Positions 7,711 to 16,488 of a stretch of 50,093 bases of DNA are shown in pieces. How positions within the stretch are numbered: position 1 is the first letter of the stretch; every line of letters begins with the position of its first letter. Under the pieces are notes generated by a model, which worked only from the letters and a program-made list of their open reading frames with translations, searched no databases and had not been told where the DNA came from. Origin of the DNA: a bacterium (GTDB taxonomy: Bacteria; SAR324; XYD2-FULL-50-16); contig JAHJTV010000091.1 in the NCBI GenBank assembly GCA_018829445.1, positions 1 through 50,093 of the forward strand, in the 5' to 3' direction. Position numbers and translations under genes: made by a program.

Positions 7711-9927
7711 ATGAGGGATGAAGATAAAACAAAAGAGCAACTGCTCACCGACCTGATTGAACTGCGTCAGCAACTTGCGGGTTTCAGTAAACAGGATTCC
7801 TTGAATCGGGAAAGTGAAATAATTCAAGAAAAACAACTAATAGATCAAGATCTTATAGATTCAGGCCAATATATCACAGAGCAGAACTATGAAATTATTG
7901 ATTATTTAAAAAATTGTCGTCTGTTTTCTCACCTGCCGGAAACCCTCATCAGGCAGTTGATACCATTATCTGAATTATCAGAATATCCTGCAGGTACTGA
8001 GATTTTAAGAGAGGGACAGGCAAACGACAGGGTTTTCTTTATCATTAGGGGAGAGGTTGAAGTATATGCAGGTGGACATCTTATAATCAATTTGCGCCGT
8101 CAAGGGGATATTTTCGGCGAAATGAGCATTATAAGCGACAAACCCGTTTCGGCATCGGTTATTACCAAAACTCCTGTCAAAACGTTCAGTATAAAAGGAA
8201 GAGATATTGGCAATTATACCGATATTGATACGGATGCTTTGCATAATACTCTCTATCGAATCTTCGCCATGATAATGACTGACAAATTGTCAATGACTAC
8301 TGATAAGGCCAAACAATTTGAAATTGCAGAAAAAAATCTATTAAAGGAGATTAGTGATCGAGAACAGACAGAAAAGGTCTTGAGAGAAAGTGAAAGGCGA
8401 TTGAACAAGGCTCAATCAGTGGCAAAGATCGGTAGCTGGGAATACGACATCGATGATGGGGTATTCTGGGGATCTGAACAGGCGTTTGAAATTTTCGGAA
8501 TAGAGAGAGATTCTCCTTACGTGCCTCGAAAGGTTGTGGAGTCGAATATTGTCGATATACAAAAGTTCAGACGAGCCTTGTCTGACTTAATCCTGCACAA
8601 CAAGAGTTACAATATTGAATTCGAAATTCACAAGGATGACGGGCAAATTGTAATTGTTCGTTCCATTGCAGAACTGGTTTGGGAAGATGATATAAAAAAA
8701 AAGGTAATTGGTGTTGTTCAGGATATCACTGAACAGAAAAAAACATCCGAAGAAAAGAAGGCACTTGAAAATCAGTTGTTCCAGGCACAAAAACTTGATG
8801 CGGTCGGAATATTGGCAAGTGGCATTGCTCATGATTTCAATAACCTTTTGAGTGTATTTTTCAGCTTTTCCGATCTTACCATAAAGAAACTGTCCGATTC
8901 ACCCGAATATTCAAAGATAGTTCAATATCAAACAACCATTCGAAAAGCTGCAGATAGAGCCGAAAATCTAATTAACCAGATTCTAACTTTCAGTCGGACC
9001 GGGGGATACGATCCGAAGAATATCAATTTGATACCCATTATCAACGAATCGATGAAATTCCTGCGATCAGCCATTCCAACCACCATCACCATCAGTCATT
9101 CCGTGGATCCGGATTTAAAAAACATTCATGGTGACCACACTCAGATTCAACAGGTTCTGGTTAATCTGTGTACTAACGCGTCACATGCTATGGAGCATGA
9201 GGGAGGAGAATTGGAAGTCAATGTTTCCAATTTCAAAATAGATACTAAATCAAATGAAACGGGGAATCTTGAACCAGGCGATTATGTTCTTTTATCTGTA
9301 AGTGACACTGGTGAGGGTATAGACCAAAAAATCATGGATCGAATTTTTGATCCTTTTTTCACAACCAAAAAATCAGGCAAAGGGACCGGATTAGGATTGT
9401 CCGTCGTTCATGGAATTATAACGCAGCACGGTGGAACAGTACAGGTGAACTCTTCGCCAGGAATCGGCACCAGATTCAATGTATTGTTACCGGCATCTGC
9501 AGACCACAAAGCTGAAACGCCGGATAAACAAGATGAAATACTCCCTCGGGGATCAGAATATATATTGATTGTGGATGATGAGGAAATGATACTGAATTCG
9601 TATGCCGAAATGCTGGAAATGCAAGGTTACAGAGTAAATCAAGCATCGAGTGGCGCCCAGGCATTGGACGAGTTTAAAAAAAATGCGGACCGGATCGATC
9701 TCGTGATAACTGACTATTCCATGCCAAAAATGTCTGGTGTTGATTTATGCACCCAAATCCAGAAAATCAAAAAAGATGTCCCCATCATACTAATTTCAGG
9801 GCTCGCACATCAAGTATCTGATGAAGAATTCGTATCTGCCGGTATAAATGCCCGTTTTAAAAAACCGATAGGATTTGAGAAATTAGTAAGGGAAGTCAGG
9901 GATATTTTGGACAAAAAAGTAAAATAG
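7711..9927 (+). CDS. Hybrid histidine kinase with cNMP-binding-like and PAS sensors
   Basis: A soluble 738-residue protein. It has a short N-terminal coiled coil (about 5-50), a cyclic-nucleotide-binding-like domain (about 68-175, with GDIFGEMSI and the following SVIT strand), a PAS domain (about 230-345), HisKA with H374 in GIAHDFNNLL, HATPase_c (VNLCTNASHA, DTGEGI, GKGTGLGLS) and a C-terminal receiver with D668 in VITDYSMP. No membrane segment is seen, so it senses internal signals. The canonical phosphate-binding Arg of true cAMP sites is not clear, because the motif continues SDKPVSASV; the ligand is uncertain. An AAGGA-type ribosome site precedes the ATG. The end receiver suggests phosphorelay to an unlinked regulator. 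Confidence 0.9.
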   Translation: MRDEDKTKEQLLTDLIELRQQLAGFSKQDSLNRESEIIQEKQLIDQDLIDSGQYITEQNYEIIDYLKNCRLFSHLPETLIRQLIPLSELSEYPAGTEILREGQANDRVFFIIRGEVEVYAGGHLIINLRRQGDIFGEMSIISDKPVSASVITKTPVKTFSIKGRDIGNYTDIDTDALHNTLYRIFAMIMTDKLSMTTDKAKQFEIAEKNLLKEISDREQTEKVLRESERRLNKAQSVAKIGSWEYDIDDGVFWGSEQAFEIFGIERDSPYVPRKVVESNIVDIQKFRRALSDLILHNKSYNIEFEIHKDDGQIVIVRSIAELVWEDDIKKKVIGVVQDITEQKKTSEEKKALENQLFQAQKLDAVGILASGIAHDFNNLLSVFFSFSDLTIKKLSDSPEYSKIVQYQTTIRKAADRAENLINQILTFSRTGGYDPKNINLIPIINESMKFLRSAIPTTITISHSVDPDLKNIHGDHTQIQQVLVNLCTNASHAMEHEGGELEVNVSNFKIDTKSNETGNLEPGDYVLLSVSDTGEGIDQKIMDRIFDPFFTTKKSGKGTGLGLSVVHGIITQHGGTVQVNSSPGIGTRFNVLLPASADHKAETPDKQDEILPRGSEYILIVDDEEMILNSYAEMLEMQGYRVNQASSGAQALDEFKKNADRIDLVITDYSMPKMSGVDLCTQIQKIKKDVPIILISGLAHQVSDEEFVSAGINARFKKPIGFEKLVREVRDILDKKVK

Positions 9928-10306
9928 AATTAACTTGTGTGGTCAAAAAAGTAATTTATCAGTTAAACCTAGACCGGTAAGCCTTTAAGGGACTATTAAG
10001 GAAAACAAAATCGATTGTTTTTTTCACATCAAGGATTCTATCCTGAGAATCGTGCCTGTGGGATAAAATGTTAAACTCGTTTGGGAGGCATGCTAAAATA
10101 TATCCATAGAAAAGCCGCTTAAAAACAATGGGTAGAGATTCAGAACAAAACAATCTACGGATGCCCAGGAAGCATTGTTTCGTGCTGATGTTAATTTTTG
10201 GACAGGACGACGTCATTTCATTCTACCCATTCTCTATCCTGAGCCAGGTTTTTGAAAGCCAGGTTCAGGAAACAATCGCAAGATGGCTTGATTTGCGCAA
10301 ACTCTT
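9928..10306. other. Intergenic gap between convergent genes
   Basis: It lies between the stops of the hybrid kinase and purSL. Only short frames without recognisable content are present. I found no strong U-tailed hairpin. Confidence 0.5.
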
Positions 10307-13294
10307 TTAGGTTTGTTTCAAAGTTTTTTTCCAGGAATCACACAAAGCATAGACCGATTCCCGCAAAAGCAACTGCCGATCAAGGTTGATTTTCAGCACG
10401 GGTTCCTTGACCACTTCTCCTATGCGATAGCAGGTATCACCTTCCATGATTTTTTCGAAAGCCGATTGATTCTCTCTGGCAATGGTCAGAACAAAACGGC
10501 TTTGACTTTCGCTAAACAGCAGCAGATCCGGCCGCAGTTTTTGAATGGCATTGACGTTTGACAGATCAACTGTTATCCCCAGGCGACCACCAAAGGCGAT
10601 CTCCGCCAAGGCAACGGCTAATCCTCCGTCGGAACAGTCATGATTACTTTTTATCAGCCTGGCTTCTGTGGCGGCAGCTACTTTTTCGTAACGGTTTTTT
10701 GCTTTTTCCAGGTTGACTTTCGGAACTTCCCCACCGTTAAATCCCAGCTCCTGGAAATATTCCGATGATCCGCATTCATCAAATGTATCGCCAATAATAT
10801 AAACCAGGTCTCCGGCATCCTTAACATCGGAAGTTACACATTTTCTTACGTCTTCGATTTTACCAATAGTAGAAAACAGCAGGGTGGGCAGAATGGATAT
10901 CTTCTGGCCATCCAGGTTGGCGTCGTTTTTCATGCTGTCTTTACCTGAAATACAGGGCACGCCAAAACCGGAGCAATAATCATAGATCGCCTTGCATGCT
11001 CTGACGAGCTGCGCCAGTTTGTATTTGCCATCCGGTGTATGATCTGATTCAACCGGGTCCGGCCAGCAAAAATTGTCCAAACCTGCCATCTGCTTCAGAC
11101 TGCCACCAACAGCAATGACATTCCTGATCGCTTCATCAATGGCACAAGCTGCCATGTGGTAAGTATCGATGACAGAGTATTTGGGGCAGATTCCGTTGGC
11201 TATGGCGATCCCTTCCATTGTATCCAGTACCGGTCTGATAACACCTGCGTCAGAAGGACCGTCGTTCTCAATTCCGACCAGCGGCTTGATCACACTACCG
11301 CCTTGGACTTCATGGTCATATTGACGAATAACCGATTCCTTGGAGCAGACATTCGGTCTTGCCAAAATGGTATGCAGCACCTTTCCCAGCTCTAAGGGTT
11401 GATCCGGCAAACCGTTTTCCCTGGCAGGAGGATTCCATTCAGCCTGAAGATGCATCGGGGGCAAGCCCTTGTGCATAAAATTTATCTCAAGCTGAGCTAC
11501 CGGTTTATCATTATAGTAACATTCAAAGTAACCGGAATCCGTAAATTCACCCAACACAGTGGATTCAACCTGCAACTGCTCTGATAGTTCCAAAAACCTC
11601 TCCACTTTTTCGGGAGGCACCGAAACCGTCATGCGCTCTTGCGCTTCAGAGATCAGTATTTCCCAAGGCTGTAAACCTTTATATTTCAGGGGAGCTTTAT
11701 CCAGGTGCAATTTACTGCCATGGCTGAATTCCGCCATCTCTCCAACGGAAGAGGACAGTCCTCCCGCCCCGTTATCAGTGATACAGGTATAGAGATTCTC
11801 TTTTTTTGCTTCCCAGAGAAAATCAAACATTCTTTTCTGCATAATGGCATCGCCAATCTGAACGGCGCTGACAGGAGAACTTTCATCCAGAACCACGGAG
11901 GAGAATGTTGCGCCATGAATCCCGTCTTTGCCGATCCTTCCACCCAGCATGATAATCCTATCGCCGGGAAAGGCTTTTTTGTCTTCAGAGGGTTTACCGT
12001 GATGGAGCGCAGGCATGACACTGGCAGTTCCGCAGAAGACCAGGGGTTTGCCCACGTAGCATTCGTCAAACACAATAGCCCCGTTAATGGTCGGAATACC
12101 GCTTTGATTTCCCCCGTGTTCAACACCGAGTCTCACCCCTTCATAGATCCGTGTGGGATGAAGCAGCCTGGAAGGCAGCTTCTTGGCATAATCCTGTGGG
12201 CCGAAGCAGAAGACGTCGATATTGGCTATGTTTCTCGCTCCCATCCCCACGCCAAATGAGTCCCTGTTTACCCCCACAATTCCGGTTAAGGCTCCCCCGT
12301 ATGGGTCAAGAGCGGAAGGGGAATTATGGGTTTCCACCTTAAAGGCTACATTATAATCCTTGTTAAAGCGGATGATACCGGCATTATCTTTAAAAACCGA
12401 TAGACACCAGTCTTCATCGCCCAACCGATCCCTGATTTCCCGAGTGGATTTTTGAATACAGGATTTATAAAGGGATTCAATGGTTTCCGTTTTTCCGGTT
12501 TCATCCCTGTAATCGATGGTTGAGTTGAATATTTTATGTTTGCAGTGTTCCGACCAGGTTTGGGCGATTGTTTCCAGTTCCACATCTGTCGGGTTTTCCG
12601 AAAGACCGGAACTCTTGCGCAATTGCCTGACCTCCTCTTTTTGAAACCAATCCTTAATAATATTCGCTTCCGCCTCAGACAAGGCCAGTATTCTCTGCTG
12701 GCTCAGTTTCATTATGTTTTCCACACTTGAACAGTCCAAGGATTCCACTTCAATCTGTTGATCTCCTTTCGGGGTTGGAATCGATTTCAGGCTCAGTTTC
12801 TTTTCATTCCATTCCGATTTTGCAATGATAGTTTTTCGTTGAATCAGGTTATTTATTAGAAGCTGGTCAACAGCTGTCTCAATGTCGTGGCGAGCCAGTT
12901 TCCCCTTGATAAAAAAACCGTTGGATGAGGCAACCCGTTCCTCTCCTTTGAATCGTCTAGGTAATCTTAAAGTAAGATTTTCCTTAGCCACTTTACCCGG
13001 GTTATCCGTCACACCCGCTCTAAATCCAATTTCAACATACCAGTCAAAGTCGAAGTCATCTCCGGTAAACTGATCAACCTTGTAGTCATTGAGAATAGGA
13101 TCGACAAAGAGATCGGTTGCCAACTGCTGCATTTGCTCTGTCGATTGAATTTGATCACTGTTGATCACGTATGCCTGGAGTGTTCTGATTTCAGAAACTG
13201 CAGTCCATCCGGCACTGAAAAAGTGTTGCTGTACTTTTCTACCTTCAGGGTCAACAAGTCCATTTTTTAGTGTAACTTCCAGCCGATGTAGCAT
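10307..13294 (-). CDS. purL: Phosphoribosylformylglycinamidine synthase, PurS-PurL fusion
   Basis: The 995-residue enzyme catalyses ATP- and glutamine-dependent conversion of FGAR to FGAM, step four of purine synthesis. The N-terminus (LEVTLKNGLVDPEGRKVQ) is PurS-like. The rest is PurL: the linker motif WSEHCKHK, FKVETHNSPSALDPYGGA, GGRIGKDGIHGATFSS, and the second half with SGKDSMKND and HDCSDGGLAVALAE. The glutaminase domain of the long 1,300-residue enzyme is missing, so a separate PurQ must supply ammonia from elsewhere in the genome. AAAGGA sits 5 bases before ATG. The gene stands alone rather than in a pur operon; guaA, later in the same pathway, is 12 kb away. Confidence 0.93.
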   Translation of the reverse strand: MLHRLEVTLKNGLVDPEGRKVQQHFFSAGWTAVSEIRTLQAYVINSDQIQSTEQMQQLATDLFVDPILNDYKVDQFTGDDFDFDWYVEIGFRAGVTDNPGKVAKENLTLRLPRRFKGEERVASSNGFFIKGKLARHDIETAVDQLLINNLIQRKTIIAKSEWNEKKLSLKSIPTPKGDQQIEVESLDCSSVENIMKLSQQRILALSEAEANIIKDWFQKEEVRQLRKSSGLSENPTDVELETIAQTWSEHCKHKIFNSTIDYRDETGKTETIESLYKSCIQKSTREIRDRLGDEDWCLSVFKDNAGIIRFNKDYNVAFKVETHNSPSALDPYGGALTGIVGVNRDSFGVGMGARNIANIDVFCFGPQDYAKKLPSRLLHPTRIYEGVRLGVEHGGNQSGIPTINGAIVFDECYVGKPLVFCGTASVMPALHHGKPSEDKKAFPGDRIIMLGGRIGKDGIHGATFSSVVLDESSPVSAVQIGDAIMQKRMFDFLWEAKKENLYTCITDNGAGGLSSSVGEMAEFSHGSKLHLDKAPLKYKGLQPWEILISEAQERMTVSVPPEKVERFLELSEQLQVESTVLGEFTDSGYFECYYNDKPVAQLEINFMHKGLPPMHLQAEWNPPARENGLPDQPLELGKVLHTILARPNVCSKESVIRQYDHEVQGGSVIKPLVGIENDGPSDAGVIRPVLDTMEGIAIANGICPKYSVIDTYHMAACAIDEAIRNVIAVGGSLKQMAGLDNFCWPDPVESDHTPDGKYKLAQLVRACKAIYDYCSGFGVPCISGKDSMKNDANLDGQKISILPTLLFSTIGKIEDVRKCVTSDVKDAGDLVYIIGDTFDECGSSEYFQELGFNGGEVPKVNLEKAKNRYEKVAAATEARLIKSNHDCSDGGLAVALAEIAFGGRLGITVDLSNVNAIQKLRPDLLLFSESQSRFVLTIARENQSAFEKIMEGDTCYRIGEVVKEPVLKINLDRQLLLRESVYALCDSWKKTLKQT

Positions 13295-13373
13295 TTTATC
13301 CTTTGATTTTAGGCTTATAAGCTATGGGGGTGATTGATTGGTAAGTAGTCTTCGGTATTCCTCCAAAAACAAA

Positions 13374-13408
13374 AAAAGGAGGAACAACCAATTGGTTAAT
13401 CCTCCTTT
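13374..13408. terminator. Hairpin with A- and T-runs
   Basis: AAAAGGAGGA (13374-13383) pairs with TCCTCCTTT (13400-13408) around CAACCAATTGGTTA, which is itself self-complementary. It sits between acn and purSL, both on the minus strand, and probably acts as a second, downstream stop for acn transcription. Confidence 0.6.
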
Positions 13409-13490
13409 AAATAATCTATTGTCGACCAATATTCAATTTGTTTTTCACTATGAAGATGAAATAGAACCAATTCGTCGACAAAACATTCCT

Positions 13491-13523
13491 AACATCTTCC
13501 AGGTTCGCAACCGGGAAGATGTT
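13491..13523 (-). terminator. Hairpin just after aconitase
   Basis: AACATCTTCC (13491-13500) pairs with GGAAGATGTT (13514-13523), with an inner GGTT/AACC extension. It lies 12 bases downstream of the aconitase stop. The T-tract on the minus strand is weak, so it may stabilise the 3' end rather than terminate. Confidence 0.55.
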
Positions 13524-13535
13524 TTTCATTATATC

Positions 13536-15458
13536 TTAACCGTTATAGGTGGCTTTAAACTGAGCCAAAGCACCACCTGCTTTCAGGGTTTGGATATGAT
13601 CCAGGTCGAATGCTCTTTCGAGAGGAATCTTTTCACCGTTCACCTCAAGAGCCAATTCACCAGCCAGATCAGAAGTGTTAAAGTTAATCGTATCACCTTG
13701 CTTGATCTTGTCGTAATCCGCAGGATTCTTGAAGGTCAACGGAATGATACCAAAGTTAACCAGGTTAGCAACGTGAATCCTGGCAAAAGTTTTAACAACA
13801 ACTGCGCGGATTCCTAACCATCTTGGACACAGAGCTGCATGTTCGCGTGAACTTCCCTGGCCGTAGTTTTCACCGGCAACAATGAAACCGTATCCACCGG
13901 CATCCCTATGGGCAACCGCACGTTTGGCGAATGTTTTATCAACCAGTTGGTAGGTTGCCTGCATGGCGTATTCCTTGACATTGGAGCGCAGAGGCAGGAA
14001 GGTTCCGGCTGGTTGGATATCATCAGTACTGATGTTGTCTTCCAATCTCAGGAGAACTTCACCCTTAACGTTTTCTGGCAGTGGATCAAAATCGGGCAGC
14101 AACATGATATTCGGGCCCATGATAACTTCAGCTTTCTCAGCTTGTTCCGGTGGAACAGGCATGATGAAGGAATCGGTATCGATTACGGGTGGAACTACAT
14201 TGATCTTGATTTCCACATTAGCCGGAACTGTAATCTCGCCGGTTAAAGCACTGGCAGCCGCGACCAAAGGACTGATTAGATGAGCCTGAGCATCATCTGT
14301 ACCTGACCGTTTGGGGAAGTTTCTGTTAAAAGTTCTGAGGGTAATTCCTTTACTTGGGGGTGATCCACCTTGTCCAATACAGGCACCACAACCGTTTTCC
14401 ATAATCCTGACACCAGATTGGAACAGCATCTTCAGGTAACCGGCGTCAGCCAACTGCATGGAAACAGATCTTGATCCCGGGTAAAGGAGTGTATCCACTT
14501 TTACGCGCTTGCCTTTGAGTGTTTCAGCAAATACAGCGATGTTCTCGTAAGAACTGTTGGTACAACTTCCGATACAAACCTGATGAATCTTGGTTCCAGC
14601 ATGAGCTTTGACTTTCTCTACATTACCCGGAGATGGGTAAATAGCGATCAGGGGTTCGATTTCAGACAGGTTGATGTCAATAACGCGATCATACTCAGCG
14701 CCTTCGTCTGCAGCCATTTCTTTGTAAGCATCACCACGACCACGGCTTTCCAGGAATGACTTGGTATTGCCATCACTTGGGAAAATTGATGTGGTAGCAC
14801 CCATTTCAGCTCCCATGTTAGTAATGGTAGCTCTTTCAGTTAATGACAGGGTTCCTGCACCTGGTCCGCCATATTCGAAGATGATACCTTTTCCACCTTT
14901 AACACCGACAATTTCAAGCATCTTGAGGATAACATCCATTGCCATACAATTCTTTTGGAGCTGTCCGGTTAAATTCACCTTGACAACCTTAGGCATTGGC
15001 ATTGTATAAGCACCCGTAGCCATTGCCAGGGCAACATCGTATCCACCTGCACCCATATAAATTGCACAGGCACCACCGGCATTAACGGTATGACTGTCTG
15101 CACCAACACCCGTCATTCCGGGGCTGACGAAGTTTTCCATATTGGTGAAATGGCAGATTCCGGTTCCGGGAGGTGAAAAGATAATTCCCAGTTTAGCAGC
15201 AGCGGTTCTCAGGTACTCATGATCGTCTGGATTTCTGAAACCGGACTGCAGCATACTATGATCCACAAAGTTAACAGACAAAGGCTTAACACGCTTAACG
15301 CCCATTGCCTGAAGTTGCAACATACACATGGTACCAGTCGCATCCTGCGTAAAAGCCTCATCAATTTTGATCTTAATGAGTTCACCGGGAGCTGGCAATG
15401 CATCTGCTTCAAGCAGATGATCTGATAAGATTTTTTCGACTAGATTTAAAGGTTTCAT
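13536..15458 (-). CDS. acn: Aconitate hydratase, short (about 640-residue) type
   Basis: Interconverts citrate and isocitrate in the TCA cycle. Iron-sulphur ligands appear in CIGSCTNSS and CGACIGQGG; other family hallmarks are GVGADSHT, and GYGFIVAGENYGQGSSREHAAL with the swivelling-domain active-site Ser-Arg. At 640 residues it belongs to the compact LeuC/LeuD-like class with the swivel domain in the same chain, not the 850-900-residue AcnA/AcnB. The GAGGAG ribosome site lies only two bases before ATG. It sits among other oxaloacetate/malate-node genes but stands alone on its transcript. Confidence 0.93.
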   Translation of the reverse strand: MKPLNLVEKILSDHLLEADALPAPGELIKIKIDEAFTQDATGTMCMLQLQAMGVKRVKPLSVNFVDHSMLQSGFRNPDDHEYLRTAAAKLGIIFSPPGTGICHFTNMENFVSPGMTGVGADSHTVNAGGACAIYMGAGGYDVALAMATGAYTMPMPKVVKVNLTGQLQKNCMAMDVILKMLEIVGVKGGKGIIFEYGGPGAGTLSLTERATITNMGAEMGATTSIFPSDGNTKSFLESRGRGDAYKEMAADEGAEYDRVIDINLSEIEPLIAIYPSPGNVEKVKAHAGTKIHQVCIGSCTNSSYENIAVFAETLKGKRVKVDTLLYPGSRSVSMQLADAGYLKMLFQSGVRIMENGCGACIGQGGSPPSKGITLRTFNRNFPKRSGTDDAQAHLISPLVAAASALTGEITVPANVEIKINVVPPVIDTDSFIMPVPPEQAEKAEVIMGPNIMLLPDFDPLPENVKGEVLLRLEDNISTDDIQPAGTFLPLRSNVKEYAMQATYQLVDKTFAKRAVAHRDAGGYGFIVAGENYGQGSSREHAALCPRWLGIRAVVVKTFARIHVANLVNFGIIPLTFKNPADYDKIKQGDTINFNTSDLAGELALEVNGEKIPLERAFDLDHIQTLKAGGALAQFKATYNG

Positions 15459-16074
15459 TTCTCCTCTTTTCTAATGAGTTTTAGATTTCTTCTCTTCACC
15501 AAAGGCAATCAAACTGAAGAAATTAGTTTATCCTTCATCTCCTCTCCGAATAAACATTCGTCTCGAAGTTCTGTAATCCCTCTTATATATTGAGGATCTG
15601 AATAAACTGCGTCCATCTTGAGAGAGTCGATACCCTGACTCGGACAAACACTGTTGAATTATGTATCTTCTATGCAAATTCCTTCTTAAAAACAATGCCA
15701 CAACTCTACAAGAACTCACCTGATTTCGTCAACGAAATGAAGTGGTGGCGAGTTTGATTAACAACATGAAACAGATAAAATTTACACAGTTCAAATGAGG
15801 CCGGTTGAATGTCAAGACACCAATAAATGCTAGAGAGCTTGCTTACCCAGGATAACTTGAGGATAAGGAACGATCAAAATCCACATTTCTCTTGAATACC
15901 CTAAAATGGTGAAATGGACTTCAATTTTGGATGATCCGTTTTTAATCTTCAAGCAGAATTAAGGTTATCAGGGAGTTCCAGAGAAATCATTTTTATCTGA
16001 TCAAAATCAATAGGAAAAACTATTTCCAGGAATGGGGATTGTCTCGACACTGAAGATTTTCATCAAGTATTATA
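15459..16074. other. Divergent intergenic region, acn / dodecin
   Basis: About 600 bases without a credible gene. One perfect inverted repeat stands out: ATTTCGT/ACGAAAT with a 2-base spacer (15723-15738), 265 bp upstream of the aconitase start. It is a possible operator, but no second copy was found. Confidence 0.45.
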
Positions 16075-16102
16075 TTTACAATTTTCCCAGTTTGCTTATA
16101 AT
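16075..16102 (+). promoter_or_regulatory. Sigma70-like promoter for the dodecin gene
   Basis: TTTACA (16075-16080), 16-base spacer, TATAAT (16097-16102). It predicts transcription from about 16109, giving a 5' leader of about 112 bases before the dodecin ATG. Confidence 0.5.
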
Positions 16103-16220
16103 GAACGCAGTTGTCCGCTGTGGTTACGTTAGCGGTTCTAAAGCTAATTAATATCTGCAGTTAATCCTAACGATTTACTTCAGCCGATTGCATGAATTCC
16201 TAAGATACATGGGAGATAAA

Positions 16221-16436
16221 ATGTCTGGCAGTGTTTATAAGATTATTGAACTGATTGGAACAAGCGATATTTCCTGGGATGCGGCTGCGAAAGTAGCCAT
16301 TGAAAGAGCAAGCAAAACTCTGAAAGACTTGAGAATTGCGGAAGTGATTTCCCAGGATGTTAAACTGGAAGATGGAAAGATTGTTGCCTACAGGACCAAA
16401 CTGAAAGTATCCTTTAAGTTTATCGATGACTATTAG
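16221..16436 (+). CDS. Dodecin-family flavin-binding protein
   Basis: A 71-residue protein matching the dodecin family along its whole length: VYKIIELIGTS, SWDAAAKVAIERASKTL, LRIAEVISQDV and KLKVSFKF. Dodecins form hollow dodecamers that bind and buffer flavins (FMN, riboflavin or lumichrome). The start was moved to the ATG at 16221 because GGGAG precedes it at good spacing and the family begins MxxxVYK; an upstream ATG at 16188 would add 11 unconserved residues. It has its own promoter and a hairpin after it, so it looks monocistronic. Confidence 0.93.
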   Translation: MSGSVYKIIELIGTSDISWDAAAKVAIERASKTLKDLRIAEVISQDVKLEDGKIVAYRTKLKVSFKFIDDY

Positions 16437-16446
16437 TATCTTCGAG

Positions 16447-16478
16447 AGATTGCCTCACCTGGTTTATTCAGGCAATCT
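16447..16478. terminator. Hairpin between convergent genes
   Basis: AGATTGCCT (16447-16455) and AGGCAATCT (16470-16478) with a 14-base loop. It lies between the stops of dodecin (+) and the OadA-like gene (-) and probably serves both, though T-tracts are short. Confidence 0.6.
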
Positions 16479-16488
16479 TCCGGAAGGT

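Noticed and set aside
11705..12259. Plus-strand frame opposite purL (about 184 codons)
   Set aside because: Antisense to strongly conserved PurL motifs; no independent similarity.
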